Positions 1 to 7,656 of a stretch of 18,088 nt of DNA are shown here, one piece after another; the first letter of the stretch is position 1, and each line of letters opens with the position of its first letter. The position numbers and the translations under genes were made by a program. This stretch comes from Holosporales bacterium (GTDB lineage Bacteria > Pseudomonadota > Alphaproteobacteria > BNTO01), in the NCBI GenBank assembly GCA_031257945.1, contig JAIRNU010000020.1:1-18088 (forward strand), written 5' to 3'. The notes beneath the pieces were generated by a model, which had not been told where the DNA came from, made no database searches, and was given only the letters and a program-made list of their open reading frames with translations.

Positions 1-157
1 TGGGCCTCCTGGTGTGAAAGTGCTGTGGACAGGGTGGATGAAACTGGAGGTACTTATGGAATACAAAGAGTTCCTCGCGTAGTTTTTTGCGGGGGAGGGG
101 AAACGGGTCAAGTGTAGGGACAGAGCCGGGCACACAGGTAAAAACTCCCCGGGTCTT

Positions 158-655
158 TTACGACTGAGCCAACGAAGGCAGCCCCTTATGCATGGCGTGG
201 CATAAGGCGATAGCCAACGCATCAGTACTGTCACTCCTGTCTGTATCACCATTAAGCCCAGATAAAAGCGCACAAACCATACGCCTTACGTCTTCTTTAG
301 AGGCATGCCCCCTTCCAACAACAGTTTTCTTAACGCAATTAGCCCCGTACTCGAACACTTCCTTGCCATTAAGCGCCGGGACTAACATAGCAACCCCCCT
401 TGCCATACACAACTTCATGGAGGACGCCCCATTTTGATTTACAAAAACACTCTCCACCGCTGCCTCATCAATATCAAACCGAGAAAAAACGGCACCAAGC
501 TCCGTGAAAATGCGCACCAACCGTTCCGCAGGGCAACAAGCGGCCGGTACAGAAACCACACCGCACCCTGGACAAGCATAATTACCATTACCGACCTCAA
601 CGACCCCCCAACCCGTGAAGCGCAACCCCGGATCCAAGCCGATTATTCTTAACAA
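158..655 (-). CDS. ruvC: Holliday junction resolvase RuvC
   Basis: This is the endonuclease that cuts Holliday junctions together with the RuvAB branch-migration motor. The 165 aa match the usual family length. The RNase H-like fold starts with IIGLDPG, giving the first catalytic Asp (D8). The other acidic residues of the family are visible as E68 in AAVESVF and D142/D145 in SDSTDALAIA, so the enzyme should be active. The start is a TTG at 653-655, directly after an in-frame TAA; no ATG or GTG precedes the conserved core, and a GGAGG lies 11 nt upstream, so TTG is the only sensible choice. It begins 20 nt after the stop of the DsbA-like lipoprotein gene and is probably cotranscribed with it. 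ruvA and ruvB, often next to ruvC, are not visible; they could lie beyond the left edge. Confidence 0.95.
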   Translation of the reverse strand: MLRIIGLDPGLRFTGWGVVEVGNGNYACPGCGVVSVPAACCPAERLVRIFTELGAVFSRFDIDEAAVESVFVNQNGASSMKLCMARGVAMLVPALNGKEVFEYGANCVKKTVVGRGHASKEDVRRMVCALLSGLNGDTDRSDSTDALAIALCHAMHKGLPSLAQS

Positions 656-675
656 TTACCGTATAGCCTCCACTC

Positions 676-1674
676 CTATTCCTCCTCCTTTTTTTTAGCA
701 TGCTCCCCTTTTTTGTTTGCCTTAGATCCCTCGTCACTAGCAGCAGAATCACCGTCCTCATCTCCCTGCTCAGATTTAACTGCCTCACCGTCCTCGCCAA
801 CCTCACTTGCTTTACTTGTTACTTCTTCGCTACTACTTTCAGTCTGTTCAGTTTGGCTTCTAACAGAAGCGGCAAGAGCAGGCTCCCAAGGCTTGTCATC
901 ACGTATAGCATCGAACACGATTCCTATTTTATCTTTGATGAAAGGCGGTATGATTTCAAGACTCCCATCAGATTTGCGTACGAAAATTACAGGGAGTTGA
1001 GGGGGCACGCCCAGCTGTACCGCTAGTTTTCCATTCTCAATTAAAACTTCCCGCGCCTCCTGACTCTCCATCCCTTTTGCCAATTTTTCACGGTCCAAGC
1101 CGACTTCCTCTGCCACCTTTAGTACTGTCGTGCGAGTAACTTCCTTGTTGATCGACAGTTTTGCCCACAACGCAATGGCCCGCTCGGGGCTCTGCCATGA
1201 CGCGGCAATAACGGCCTGCGCAGCAAGAAGCGAGCTTTGCGCCATCTCTTCAGACCCGCCAGCATACACGCTTACTGGGATGATGAAAAACCCGACATCA
1301 CTGCGCTCTTTAACAAGTGGTTCCATGACGTCTTCCCTGAACTTCTGCGATACCGGTTCAAGAGGGTCAATGAACACACACACCTTTATCTGTGCATCCC
1401 TATTTCCAATAACAAGCTTGGCCTCCCAAAACTTCTGTTGCTGCTCGGTCGCAGAAGTTTCAATCTTCTTTGCTGCTTGCTGTTGCTGTTGTTGCATAGC
1501 TTTTTCGATCGCAGCTAATAATTTTCCAGGCTCCTTCTCGAGCATCTCGGCAATTTTCTTGTCTACGATGCCCTCTACCTCAGTCTTCTGCTTTTCACTT
1601 AAACTGTCACTCTTATCACACCCTACTAGCGCCACAGCCGCCAAAGGGTACACCAACACTTTCTTGAGATTCAT
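676..1674 (-). CDS. DsbA-like thioredoxin-fold lipoprotein lacking the CXXC motif
   Basis: The gene encodes a predicted periplasmic lipoprotein of about 332 aa. The chosen ATG (1672-1674) gives a clean lipoprotein signal, KKVLVYPLAAVALVGC, with the lipidated Cys at 19. An ATG at 1713 in the same frame would add 13 residues and spoil the signal. Residues 21-85 are charged and helical, with a six-Gln run at 61-66. Residues 86-265 resemble the DsbA/Com1-like thioredoxin domain: VCVFIDP lines up with the strand before the active site, and QLPVIFV resembles the cis-Pro strand. At the place of the catalytic CPYC there is EPVS (106-109), so thiol-disulfide chemistry is not expected. The last 60 or so residues are a low-complexity acidic and then Lys/Glu-rich tail ending KKKEEE. 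The gene lies upstream of ruvC. A chaperone or scaffold role is a guess. Confidence 0.75.
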   Translation of the reverse strand: MNLKKVLVYPLAAVALVGCDKSDSLSEKQKTEVEGIVDKKIAEMLEKEPGKLLAAIEKAMQQQQQQAAKKIETSATEQQQKFWEAKLVIGNRDAQIKVCVFIDPLEPVSQKFREDVMEPLVKERSDVGFFIIPVSVYAGGSEEMAQSSLLAAQAVIAASWQSPERAIALWAKLSINKEVTRTTVLKVAEEVGLDREKLAKGMESQEAREVLIENGKLAVQLGVPPQLPVIFVRKSDGSLEIIPPFIKDKIGIVFDAIRDDKPWEPALAASVRSQTEQTESSSEEVTSKASEVGEDGEAVKSEQGDEDGDSAASDEGSKANKKGEHAKKKEEE

Positions 1675-1763
1675 AAAAAAATCGACTTCATAAACCAGCC
1701 ACTCTCCGTTCATTATACGTATATTTTTGTAAAAATTAAATACACTTTGTTGTGTCGTACAAC

Positions 1764-1793
1764 TTGCTTAATATGCCAATGTTCTTATATAAC
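1764..1793 (+). promoter_or_regulatory. Candidate sigma70-type promoter for the LRR protein gene
   Basis: TTGCTT (1764-1769) is followed 16 nt later by TATATA, or 18 nt later by TATAAC (1788-1793). It lies about 60 nt before the start of the leucine-rich-repeat gene, in the 178-nt gap between divergent genes. The same two hexamers, more closely spaced, occur in front of the minus-strand gene at 9156-10610. Assigned by eye only. Confidence 0.4.
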
Positions 1794-1852
1794 GAACCTA
1801 GTAGGATGCAGTAATGCTATAGTGCACAATTTTAAGAAAGGAGGGGGCCGTG

Positions 1853-3577
1853 ATGAAAATATCACTAAAGGTCGTTTTATTAGGAATGGGGGGTTGTTTT
1901 TTTAGTAATCCTCTCTCAGCGGCGGAAGCGCCACCAGCAGTAGACGCTACGTTTTATGGGTACGATTTTGACCTTTTACCGACATTAATAGAAGATTCTA
2001 CGGATCGCACTACGTTTTTATACGACATTGTGAAGGACCAGCATCCAGATAAAATAGAAGAGCTTCCAGGTGGTAATGGAGAAAGGATAGTGCTCCGTAC
2101 TTACAGTAAATTAGGCGAGACGCCGATATGCGTTGTATTCATTGATGGGCCATTCGTTGATGAAAACACGTTTAGATATCCATGCGAACCATCTCATGTT
2201 TTTGGAGCCCGACCTGGTTTTGCAGCATTAGAGCGGTTACCAGATTGGCCAAATTATGTCAGATGCGTTGTCTTGCTTTCAAGAAACGTAAAGTCGATCG
2301 CCGATAGGGCTTTTAGCATAACGGGTGTTGTTGAATTACTACAAGAGTCTGGTGGAGGTTTGGAGAGAATAGAAGGAATGCCCTTTGTCGGGAGCAGTTT
2401 GCAGAGAATAAGAATACCAGAAACTGTTAATTTTGTTGGGTCGGCTAGTTTGGGATACAAGTTAGACGTGCTCGAATTCGAAGGACGGCGTTCTGAACTT
2501 GGTCCAGTGTTTGATTTCCATCCTTGTTTCGATAAGTTAGAGTTTGCAGTGCCGCCTCCTGATGCTGCAGTGCCGTTTGATGTACAGCAAATTGTACAGC
2601 CTCTAAATGTACAACTGGTAATCATTCCAGAAGGGGTTAGAATTATTCGGTCAGAAGCTTTGTGGAACGTGTGTGCAAAAACTATTAAAATTCCTGCTAG
2701 TGTTGAAGTTATCGAAAGATCCAGTTTCTATTATGACCTCAGAAGACTCGTATTTGCCCCAAATAGTATGCTTCGAAAAATGGACGCTTCGATAGTTATG
2801 GAGACAATATTTTCGGATCCTCCCATTTACCCAGGGGGAGAGTCAAGATGTAGGGTAGTTCGACATGACGTAGAAGTAATTACCAGTGACATTGAGAGAT
2901 TTAAGGTGTTTTTTCCTACAGCGACGCTAGTGAGCATTGAAGACTATATGGCCAAACAAGAGAGAGAAAAACTAGAAGAAGAACGTGCAAGACAAGAACG
3001 ATTGGGGGCCAGAATCGTGGGCCTTCATCAAAAAATAGTCGACTCTTTTGAAGAAGTCCCCGCTCTTTTTCCTCCTAATGTAAGAAGCGGCATAGAGTAT
3101 GCACTTATGCGGCCCTTCGAAAATATGATTACCTGGCGTAACGAAGGTCTAGTAAATCGTGCTATAAATCATATGAATCTTGCTATACAAAAAGTGTTAG
3201 ATTTTGGAAAGATTCCACCACTTCTAGCGTCTTCGAGAAGCTATCACGATTGGCTTGTATGGCACCCTGGCTTGCAGTGGTTGGTATGGTGGTATAACCA
3301 AATAGGCATGGGGCAAGTGTTTCTTGACGATGTTCTTGGAAAATTTTCACAACCAAGTAAGTTGAACGGTAAGTTTTTCTTTGATGCAACGACCAGGAAA
3401 CTCATGTACAGTAGGGGCTGGGGAACCGGCTTGAACCAAGTTGAGGCTAGGAAGCTTTTTGCACAGGCGGGGTGCTGGTACGGAAAGCAGATAATAGACT
3501 CCAATCAACCCCTTGATTTTCAACAGGATCCGGAAACGCAGCCAAATGAGTTAGAGATGCCGTTGTTCACTGAGTAG
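1853..3577 (+). CDS. Secreted BspA-like leucine-rich-repeat protein
   Basis: The product is about 574 aa. A signal peptide is visible (KVVLLGMGGCFFSNPLSA, cleavage near residue 23). A strong Shine-Dalgarno AGGAGG (1839-1844) lies 8 nt before the ATG at 1853; a GTG at 1850 is a poorer alternative. Residues of about 125-315 carry degenerate LRR_5/BspA-type repeats, the clearest being IIPEGVRIIRSEALW and KIPASVEVIERSSFYYDLRR, where each unit reads I-P-x-x-V-x-x-I-x-x-x-A/S-F. A charged coiled-coil segment follows (about 366-396, EREKLEEERARQER). The C-terminal third is rich in Trp and aromatic residues and matches nothing I recognise. BspA-like repeats are common in surface or secreted proteins of host-associated microbes and protists, so an export or effector role is plausible but inferred. 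It is a single-gene unit with its own promoter. Confidence 0.7.
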   Translation: MKISLKVVLLGMGGCFFSNPLSAAEAPPAVDATFYGYDFDLLPTLIEDSTDRTTFLYDIVKDQHPDKIEELPGGNGERIVLRTYSKLGETPICVVFIDGPFVDENTFRYPCEPSHVFGARPGFAALERLPDWPNYVRCVVLLSRNVKSIADRAFSITGVVELLQESGGGLERIEGMPFVGSSLQRIRIPETVNFVGSASLGYKLDVLEFEGRRSELGPVFDFHPCFDKLEFAVPPPDAAVPFDVQQIVQPLNVQLVIIPEGVRIIRSEALWNVCAKTIKIPASVEVIERSSFYYDLRRLVFAPNSMLRKMDASIVMETIFSDPPIYPGGESRCRVVRHDVEVITSDIERFKVFFPTATLVSIEDYMAKQEREKLEEERARQERLGARIVGLHQKIVDSFEEVPALFPPNVRSGIEYALMRPFENMITWRNEGLVNRAINHMNLAIQKVLDFGKIPPLLASSRSYHDWLVWHPGLQWLVWWYNQIGMGQVFLDDVLGKFSQPSKLNGKFFFDATTRKLMYSRGWGTGLNQVEARKLFAQAGCWYGKQIIDSNQPLDFQQDPETQPNELEMPLFTE

Positions 3578-3908
3578 GAATTTTTAATTTTGGTTATTGG
3601 GTTCGCCGGCTATCTGAAAAATTGCCAGTTTGATGCAGTGAGAGCTAAGACTTTTCACTATAAACGCTTTTTTTGTTGTATCATCAGTCAGGTGCTGTTC
3701 ATTCTGTTTACGTAAAATTTCACTTGGCCCACAAGTACGTTACTCGGGAGCTGTCCCTATCTTCGATCGAGGTCTTAGGTATATGGTGCCCACTTGGTTT
3801 TTTGGCCACGAGAGGAACTGCTGCGGTAGACGTATGAATGGCACCGAATATTTGAGTATGTTATAAGGTGCTTGAAGTAACTGATTTTTTGCATTTGGAA
3901 CGGGTTTA
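3578..3908. other. Intergenic gap of 331 nt with no supported gene
   Basis: No credible coding frame or RNA gene was found between the LRR gene and pgsA. An open frame on the minus strand (3740-3988) overlaps the pgsA start and has no recognisable domain. The gap contains a short palindrome, TTCGATCGA at 3762-3770, and AT-rich stretches. No convincing hairpin plus T-run terminator was seen after the LRR gene. A structured RNA here cannot be excluded by eye. Confidence 0.4.
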
Positions 3909-4565
3909 ATGATTAGGAAAAGACGGGCGTTTCGCCATAAAAATTGGAAGATTATTACAATTCCTAATATTCTAACATTTTGTCGCATTGCAGTTATTCC
4001 TTTTTTGATCTTGTCTTTTTATTGCTCCGGACCAATTGGCAATTTTTTTGCGCTATTTCTTTTTGTTTTGGCCAGTTTAACGGACTACGTTGATGGATAT
4101 GTTGCCCGGCGGCTCAAATTAACGAGCAATTTTGGGGCTTTTTTGGATCCTATCGCGGACAAACTGCTTATCACTGTCACGTTGTTAATGCTTGCAGGGC
4201 TTGGACGAATTAGCTCATACAATCTTATTCCAGCCGCAATCATCGTATGCCGCGAAGTTACAATTTCTGGATTGCGGGAGTTTTTAGCTGCAATGGGTCT
4301 GGAACTGCCAGTACTACGTTTGGCGAAGTATAAGACCGTGGTACAAATGGTCGCTATTGCGAGCTTACTTTGCAACAATCAAGTGTACTACAGCAGCGTT
4401 ATCGCTGTTGTTGGGAATATTTTGCTGTGGTTTGCCAGCCTTTTGACCCTTATTACGGGAGTAAGTTACGTCATGTCCGCACTTACTTTCATAAAGATAC
4501 TACAGAAACAGAGTCGCCAGGCAATCCCACAGAAAAGAAAAAAGAGAGTTAAGGCTCATGGTTAA
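3909..4565 (+). CDS. pgsA: CDP-diacylglycerol--glycerol-3-phosphate 3-phosphatidyltransferase
   Basis: This is an inner-membrane enzyme of phospholipid synthesis that makes phosphatidylglycerophosphate from CDP-diacylglycerol and glycerol-3-phosphate, the committed step to phosphatidylglycerol and cardiolipin. The full CDP-alcohol phosphatidyltransferase signature D-x2-D-G-x2-A-R-x8-G-x3-D-x3-D is present, with D59, D62, G63, A66, R67, G76, D80 and D84. Several hydrophobic segments surround it, and the N-terminal PNILTFCRIAVIPFL is typical of PgsA. At 218 aa it is slightly longer than the roughly 180-190 aa norm, because of a basic N-terminus and a Lys/Arg-rich tail (QKRKKRVKAHG). ATG 3909 is the first usable start; the Shine-Dalgarno is weak. 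An inverted-repeat element begins only 6 nt after the stop. Confidence 0.93.
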   Translation: MIRKRRAFRHKNWKIITIPNILTFCRIAVIPFLILSFYCSGPIGNFFALFLFVLASLTDYVDGYVARRLKLTSNFGAFLDPIADKLLITVTLLMLAGLGRISSYNLIPAAIIVCREVTISGLREFLAAMGLELPVLRLAKYKTVVQMVAIASLLCNNQVYYSSVIAVVGNILLWFASLLTLITGVSYVMSALTFIKILQKQSRQAIPQKRKKRVKAHG

Positions 4566-4571
4566 TTTAAT

Positions 4572-4717
4572 TAGACCTGTTGCAAAAGCGAGGAATTTCG
4601 AGGAATTTTTAGGAGCATACGAAGCGCAGAACCGCAGCGTACTTAACGTACGTGAGGATTCGAGCATCGGAGCGACGCTAAAATTACCGAAAGAACGAAG
4701 CTTTCGCAACAGGTCTA
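4572..4717. repeat. MITE-like element with 18-bp terminal inverted repeats
   Basis: The left end reads TAGACCTGTTGCAAAAGC (4572-4589). The reverse complement of the right end (4700-4717) is identical except for one base (G for A). The outermost TA on both sides could be a TA target duplication. The 146-bp element has no coding capacity; its inside is also partly self-complementary (AATTTTTAG near the left, CTAAAATT near the right). The ends resemble the terminal repeats of small IS5/IS630-type insertion sequences, so a non-autonomous derivative is likely. It lies between pgsA and the tssB promoter. Two shorter relatives are at 14654-14722 and 16632-16708. Confidence 0.75.
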
Positions 4718-4820
4718 TTACTTGATAGTAGGTGGGGCCTAAATTATATTCTACATTGATTCTTCGTTTTATTGTGGAATTACTTTTTTATTCTTGCTTT
4801 TCGCGCATAACTCTGCAGTC

Positions 4821-4853
4821 GTTAACACAAAATTAACTATTTGTAGATATATT
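4821..4853 (+). promoter_or_regulatory. CtrA-type operator and promoter of the tssB operon
   Basis: TTAA (4822-4825), seven bases, then TTAAC (4833-4837) match the CtrA consensus TTAA-N7-TTAAC of Alphaproteobacteria exactly. A candidate -10 box, TATATT (4848-4853), lies 10 nt downstream, so the operator covers the -35 position, as in CtrA-activated promoters. The sequence GTTAAC-N6-TTAACTATTTGT here (4821-4844) recurs on the minus strand in front of the Sel1 gene (14616-14639). The tssB start is 72 nt downstream. Confidence 0.6.
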
Positions 4854-4916
4854 AGAAGGTGAGGGTGAAAAGAAACACAATGCAGTTTAATACGCGGTAT
4901 TGTGGAAGAGGACAGA

Positions 4917-5480
4917 ATGGCTGAAAGCACTCAACATAAGCTTAGTCGTATTCGGCCTCCGCGTGTCCAAATTACGTACGATGTCGAGGTTGGCGGAGCA
5001 ATTGAAATGAAAGAGCTCCCGTTCGTACTAGGAATTATGGCTGATCTTTCTGGAATGCCAGCTGAACCCTTACCAAAATTGAAAGAACGTAAATTTGTCG
5101 AAATTGATAGAGACAATTTCAACGATATTTTGGTTTCTATTTATCCTCGACTTGCTTTACGTGTTGCTAATACGCTAGCTCCTCCTGAAGTTAATCAGGA
5201 GACTGGGGAGGCTGTTATCCCTGAAACGAATGTTGAATTGCATTTTTCCAGCATGGATGATTTTACGCCATTAAATATCGCAAAAAATGTTCCAGCATTG
5301 GCAAAATTGTATGAAATTCGGTTACATTTGAAGGATTTATTAACAAAGCTTGACGGAAATGACGAACTGGAAGCGTTGTTGAAGAAAGTAATGACTGACG
5401 CGGCAATGAAGGATGAAGTTAAAGCAAGTTTACCGCAAATTGGCGGAGAAGAAGCAGCAAATGAAGAGGGGGCAAAGTAA
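4917..5480 (+). CDS. tssB: Type VI secretion contractile sheath small subunit TssB
   Basis: TssB (VipA) pairs with TssC (VipB) to form the cytoplasmic contractile sheath that drives the Hcp tube out of the cell. At 187 aa the product is slightly longer than usual. Family hallmarks are the N-terminal PPRVQITYDVEVGGA (residues 14-28), KELPFVLGIMADLSG (32-46) and LKERKFVEIDRDNF (55-68). The middle SMDDFTPLNIAKNVPAL and the C-terminal helix KLYEIRLHLKDLLTKLDGN are also typical. The start is ATG 4917 behind AGAGGA; a GTG at 4902 would add five residues in front of the RBS and is unlikely. tssC follows after 35 nt and then an hcp-like gene, so this is the first gene of a three-gene operon behind a CtrA-type promoter. 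Confidence 0.95.
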   Translation: MAESTQHKLSRIRPPRVQITYDVEVGGAIEMKELPFVLGIMADLSGMPAEPLPKLKERKFVEIDRDNFNDILVSIYPRLALRVANTLAPPEVNQETGEAVIPETNVELHFSSMDDFTPLNIAKNVPALAKLYEIRLHLKDLLTKLDGNDELEALLKKVMTDAAMKDEVKASLPQIGGEEAANEEGAK

Positions 5481-5515
5481 GCAAATGAATAGTAAAGGTA
5501 AAATAGGAGTTTCGT

Positions 5516-6973
5516 ATGGCAGAAGCAGAAGAAACTAAAACAGCAAATGCCTTAGAAACCCTTTTCCTGGAAGGAAAGCTTGTTCGCGATGAGACGCAGC
5601 GCCCGTTTGCTGAAAATTTAGTGCGCGAGTTTGTGACTCAATTAGAAGAGAATGCTGAGACGGCAGGAGATAATCCTGTTGCCTTTATAAATAAGATGAT
5701 TGCCCAACTTGATGAAAAAATTCAAGGGCAGTTGAATGTGATTATGCACCACAGCGATTTTCAAAAACTTGAGGGTTCGTGGCGTGGATTGCATTACCTC
5801 GTAATGAACACAGAAACTGGAACCAAATTAAAGTTACGATTGCTAAATGCGACAAAAAAGGAACTGTTAACCGATTTAGAGACCGCCGTAGAATTTGATC
5901 AAAGCCAGCTATTTAAGAAAGTATACGAGGAAGAGTATGGAACGTTCGGAGGCCATCCGTATTCGTGTTTGCTAGGGGACTACGATTTCACCCGGCACCC
6001 ACAGGATATGATTTTTCTCGAGAAAATGGCAAGTATCGCCGCGGCTGCTCATGCGCCATTTATTTCTGCAGCTCATCCCAAGCTGTTTGATATTGATTCG
6101 TTTGAAGCTCTTGGGGTTCCACGCGATATGGCCAAAATTTTTGAAAGCCTTGAGTTGATTAAGTGGACATCTTTTCGAGCATCTGAGGACTCCAGGTACG
6201 TCGCGCTAACTTTGCCTCGAGTATTAATCCGGCTGCCTTATGGCGCAAATACGTTACCTGCAGAGGGCCTTAATTTCGAAGAAGATGTCGCTGGAGCCAA
6301 TAGTTCTAAATTTTGTTGGACAAACTCTGCGTATTTACTGTGTCAAAGAATTACTAATGCGTTTGCTTTGTATGGTTGGACGGCTGCAATTAGAGGCGTA
6401 GAGGGGGGCGGCATCGTCGAAGGCTTGCCGTCATACACATTCAAAACTACTGATGGCGATATTGCCCTTAAATGCCCTACGGAAACCGCCATAACTGACC
6501 GTCGAGAAAAAGAGCTTAGTGATCTTGGTTTTATCTCTCTTTGCCATTGCAAGGGGACAGACTATGCCGCGTTTTTCGGCGGGCAAACTACGCAAAAGCC
6601 AAAGGTGTATAACTTAGATGACGCAAATGCCAACGCAAATTTGTCTGCGAGATTGCCGTATGTTCTCGCGGCATCACGATTTGCGCATTACATCAAGGTT
6701 ATTATGCGGGATAAAATAGGAAGCTTTTTGACTAAAGACAATATTTCGAATTACTTAAACACGTGGATTGCGAATTATATTTTGCTAAATGATGATGCTC
6801 CGCAGAACGTAAAAGCGAAATATCCTTTGCGAGAGGCTCGTATTGATGTTTATGAAATACCAGGGAAGCCTGGGTCTTATAGGTCTGTAGTGTATTTGAG
6901 ACCACATTTCCAAATGGAGGAGTTAACAGCATCTATTCGGTTGGTCGCGACTTTGCCAGCACCTGCAGGTTAA
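5516..6973 (+). CDS. tssC: Type VI secretion contractile sheath large subunit TssC
   Basis: This is the large sheath subunit (VipB/EvpB family), 485 aa and full length. Diagnostic segments in order are EGSWRGLHYLV (86-96), YGTFGGHPYSCLLGDYDF, RLPYGANTLPAEG, GWTAAIRGVEGGGIVEGLP, CPTETAITDRREKELSDLGF, ARLPYVLAASRFAHYIKVI and the C-terminal YLRPHFQMEELTASIRLVA. Nothing essential seems to be missing. Start ATG 5516 has TAGGAG about 6 nt upstream. It lies 35 nt after tssB and 31 nt before the Hcp-like gene. Sheath and tube genes together suggest an assembled system, but no baseplate, membrane complex or ClpV gene is present in this window. Confidence 0.97.
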   Translation: MAEAEETKTANALETLFLEGKLVRDETQRPFAENLVREFVTQLEENAETAGDNPVAFINKMIAQLDEKIQGQLNVIMHHSDFQKLEGSWRGLHYLVMNTETGTKLKLRLLNATKKELLTDLETAVEFDQSQLFKKVYEEEYGTFGGHPYSCLLGDYDFTRHPQDMIFLEKMASIAAAAHAPFISAAHPKLFDIDSFEALGVPRDMAKIFESLELIKWTSFRASEDSRYVALTLPRVLIRLPYGANTLPAEGLNFEEDVAGANSSKFCWTNSAYLLCQRITNAFALYGWTAAIRGVEGGGIVEGLPSYTFKTTDGDIALKCPTETAITDRREKELSDLGFISLCHCKGTDYAAFFGGQTTQKPKVYNLDDANANANLSARLPYVLAASRFAHYIKVIMRDKIGSFLTKDNISNYLNTWIANYILLNDDAPQNVKAKYPLREARIDVYEIPGKPGSYRSVVYLRPHFQMEELTASIRLVATLPAPAG

Positions 6974-7004
6974 GTAGTAGAAAAATAAACAAAAGGAAAT
7001 AGCA

Positions 7005-7568
7005 ATGCCACAGTCTTACACGATCACAGACCTTCCGGGAAAGAAGAACATAAAGATGGCAACGACGGATACCATTGAGCCAGATGATATTACCGTTCGT
7101 TCGCCGGAGTGGATGATAAAAATTGACGATTTGCTGAGTTCTAATTTGGGTGGCTATGAGGATTATTCTGAAATTTTTGGGTGGAATGAAGAATCGTCAC
7201 GGTTTACCCCTGGTAATCTAAGCAATCAGCTGCTGGGGTCTGCGACGTTAAAACACTCCGGGTTAACGATTTTGATCCCTAATGGCGGGCATAGTGCGCA
7301 AATAGAACTGAAGATGAATAGAGGCGTCCCGCTGGACCTAATCGAAATAGTGAGGCTGGGAAATATCCAAGATTCAAAAGTTAAGCTGCAAGTTTTAGAA
7401 TACAAGACTTGCTGGATTCAGTCATTCCAACAACAATTAGACAGAATAATAGTTACAGTATCAGTATCTACTAAAAAAAATACAATATATGTGTACGATA
7501 ATACTGGCGCAAATAAGGGGCAAATGGTTAGCGAAGTAAATTATATACAGGGAAATGTTGAAGGGTAG
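7005..7568 (+). CDS. Hcp-like type VI secretion tube protein (divergent)
   Basis: The 187 aa product is probably the Hcp/tail-tube protein that stacks in rings inside the TssBC sheath. The call rests on position directly behind tssC and on overall pattern, not on a strong motif. A short polar N-terminal region (1-35) is followed by alternating beta strands (WMIKIDDLL, ATLKHSGLTILIP, SAQIELKMNRG). The end EYKTCWIQSFQQQ ... IIVTVSVSTKKNTIYVYDNTG resembles the strand pair and YxxxDxxG close of Hcp and phage tube proteins. ATG 7005 has AAGGAAA upstream; ATG 7056 is an alternative. The first 50 residues are not typical of Hcp. It could also be a tube-associated or effector-like Hcp variant. It converges on tadA. 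Confidence 0.55.
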   Translation: MPQSYTITDLPGKKNIKMATTDTIEPDDITVRSPEWMIKIDDLLSSNLGGYEDYSEIFGWNEESSRFTPGNLSNQLLGSATLKHSGLTILIPNGGHSAQIELKMNRGVPLDLIEIVRLGNIQDSKVKLQVLEYKTCWIQSFQQQLDRIIVTVSVSTKKNTIYVYDNTGANKGQMVSEVNYIQGNVEG

Positions 7569-7656
7569 TACTGCAATTAGGTAATTGTTAGGATGCTACC
7601 GTGTAATAGACCTATTACAGCTTTGTCAAACGAAACGTGGAAGATGGTCAAGGTGG

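Noticed and set aside
5..10. AGGAGG on the minus strand near the left edge as a ribosome binding site of a following ruvA
   Set aside because: The start codon and gene would lie outside the window, so nothing supports it.
1..117. Plus-strand open frames at the left edge (one ending at 80-82, another at 115-117) that could be the end of a truncated gene
   Set aside because: Two frames are open, neither has a recognisable motif, and the edge hides the rest. A WASWC string in one frame recalls thioredoxin but the context after it does not fit.
3740..3988. Minus-strand open frame of 82 codons over the start of pgsA
   Set aside because: It overlaps pgsA by 80 nt, has no domain or Shine-Dalgarno, and looks like a shadow frame.
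7600..7617. GTAATAG-AC-CTATTAC hairpin behind the Hcp-like gene as terminator
   Set aside because: The loop is only two bases, the stem is AT-rich, and no T-run follows. It is more likely a degenerate single end of the inverted-repeat family.
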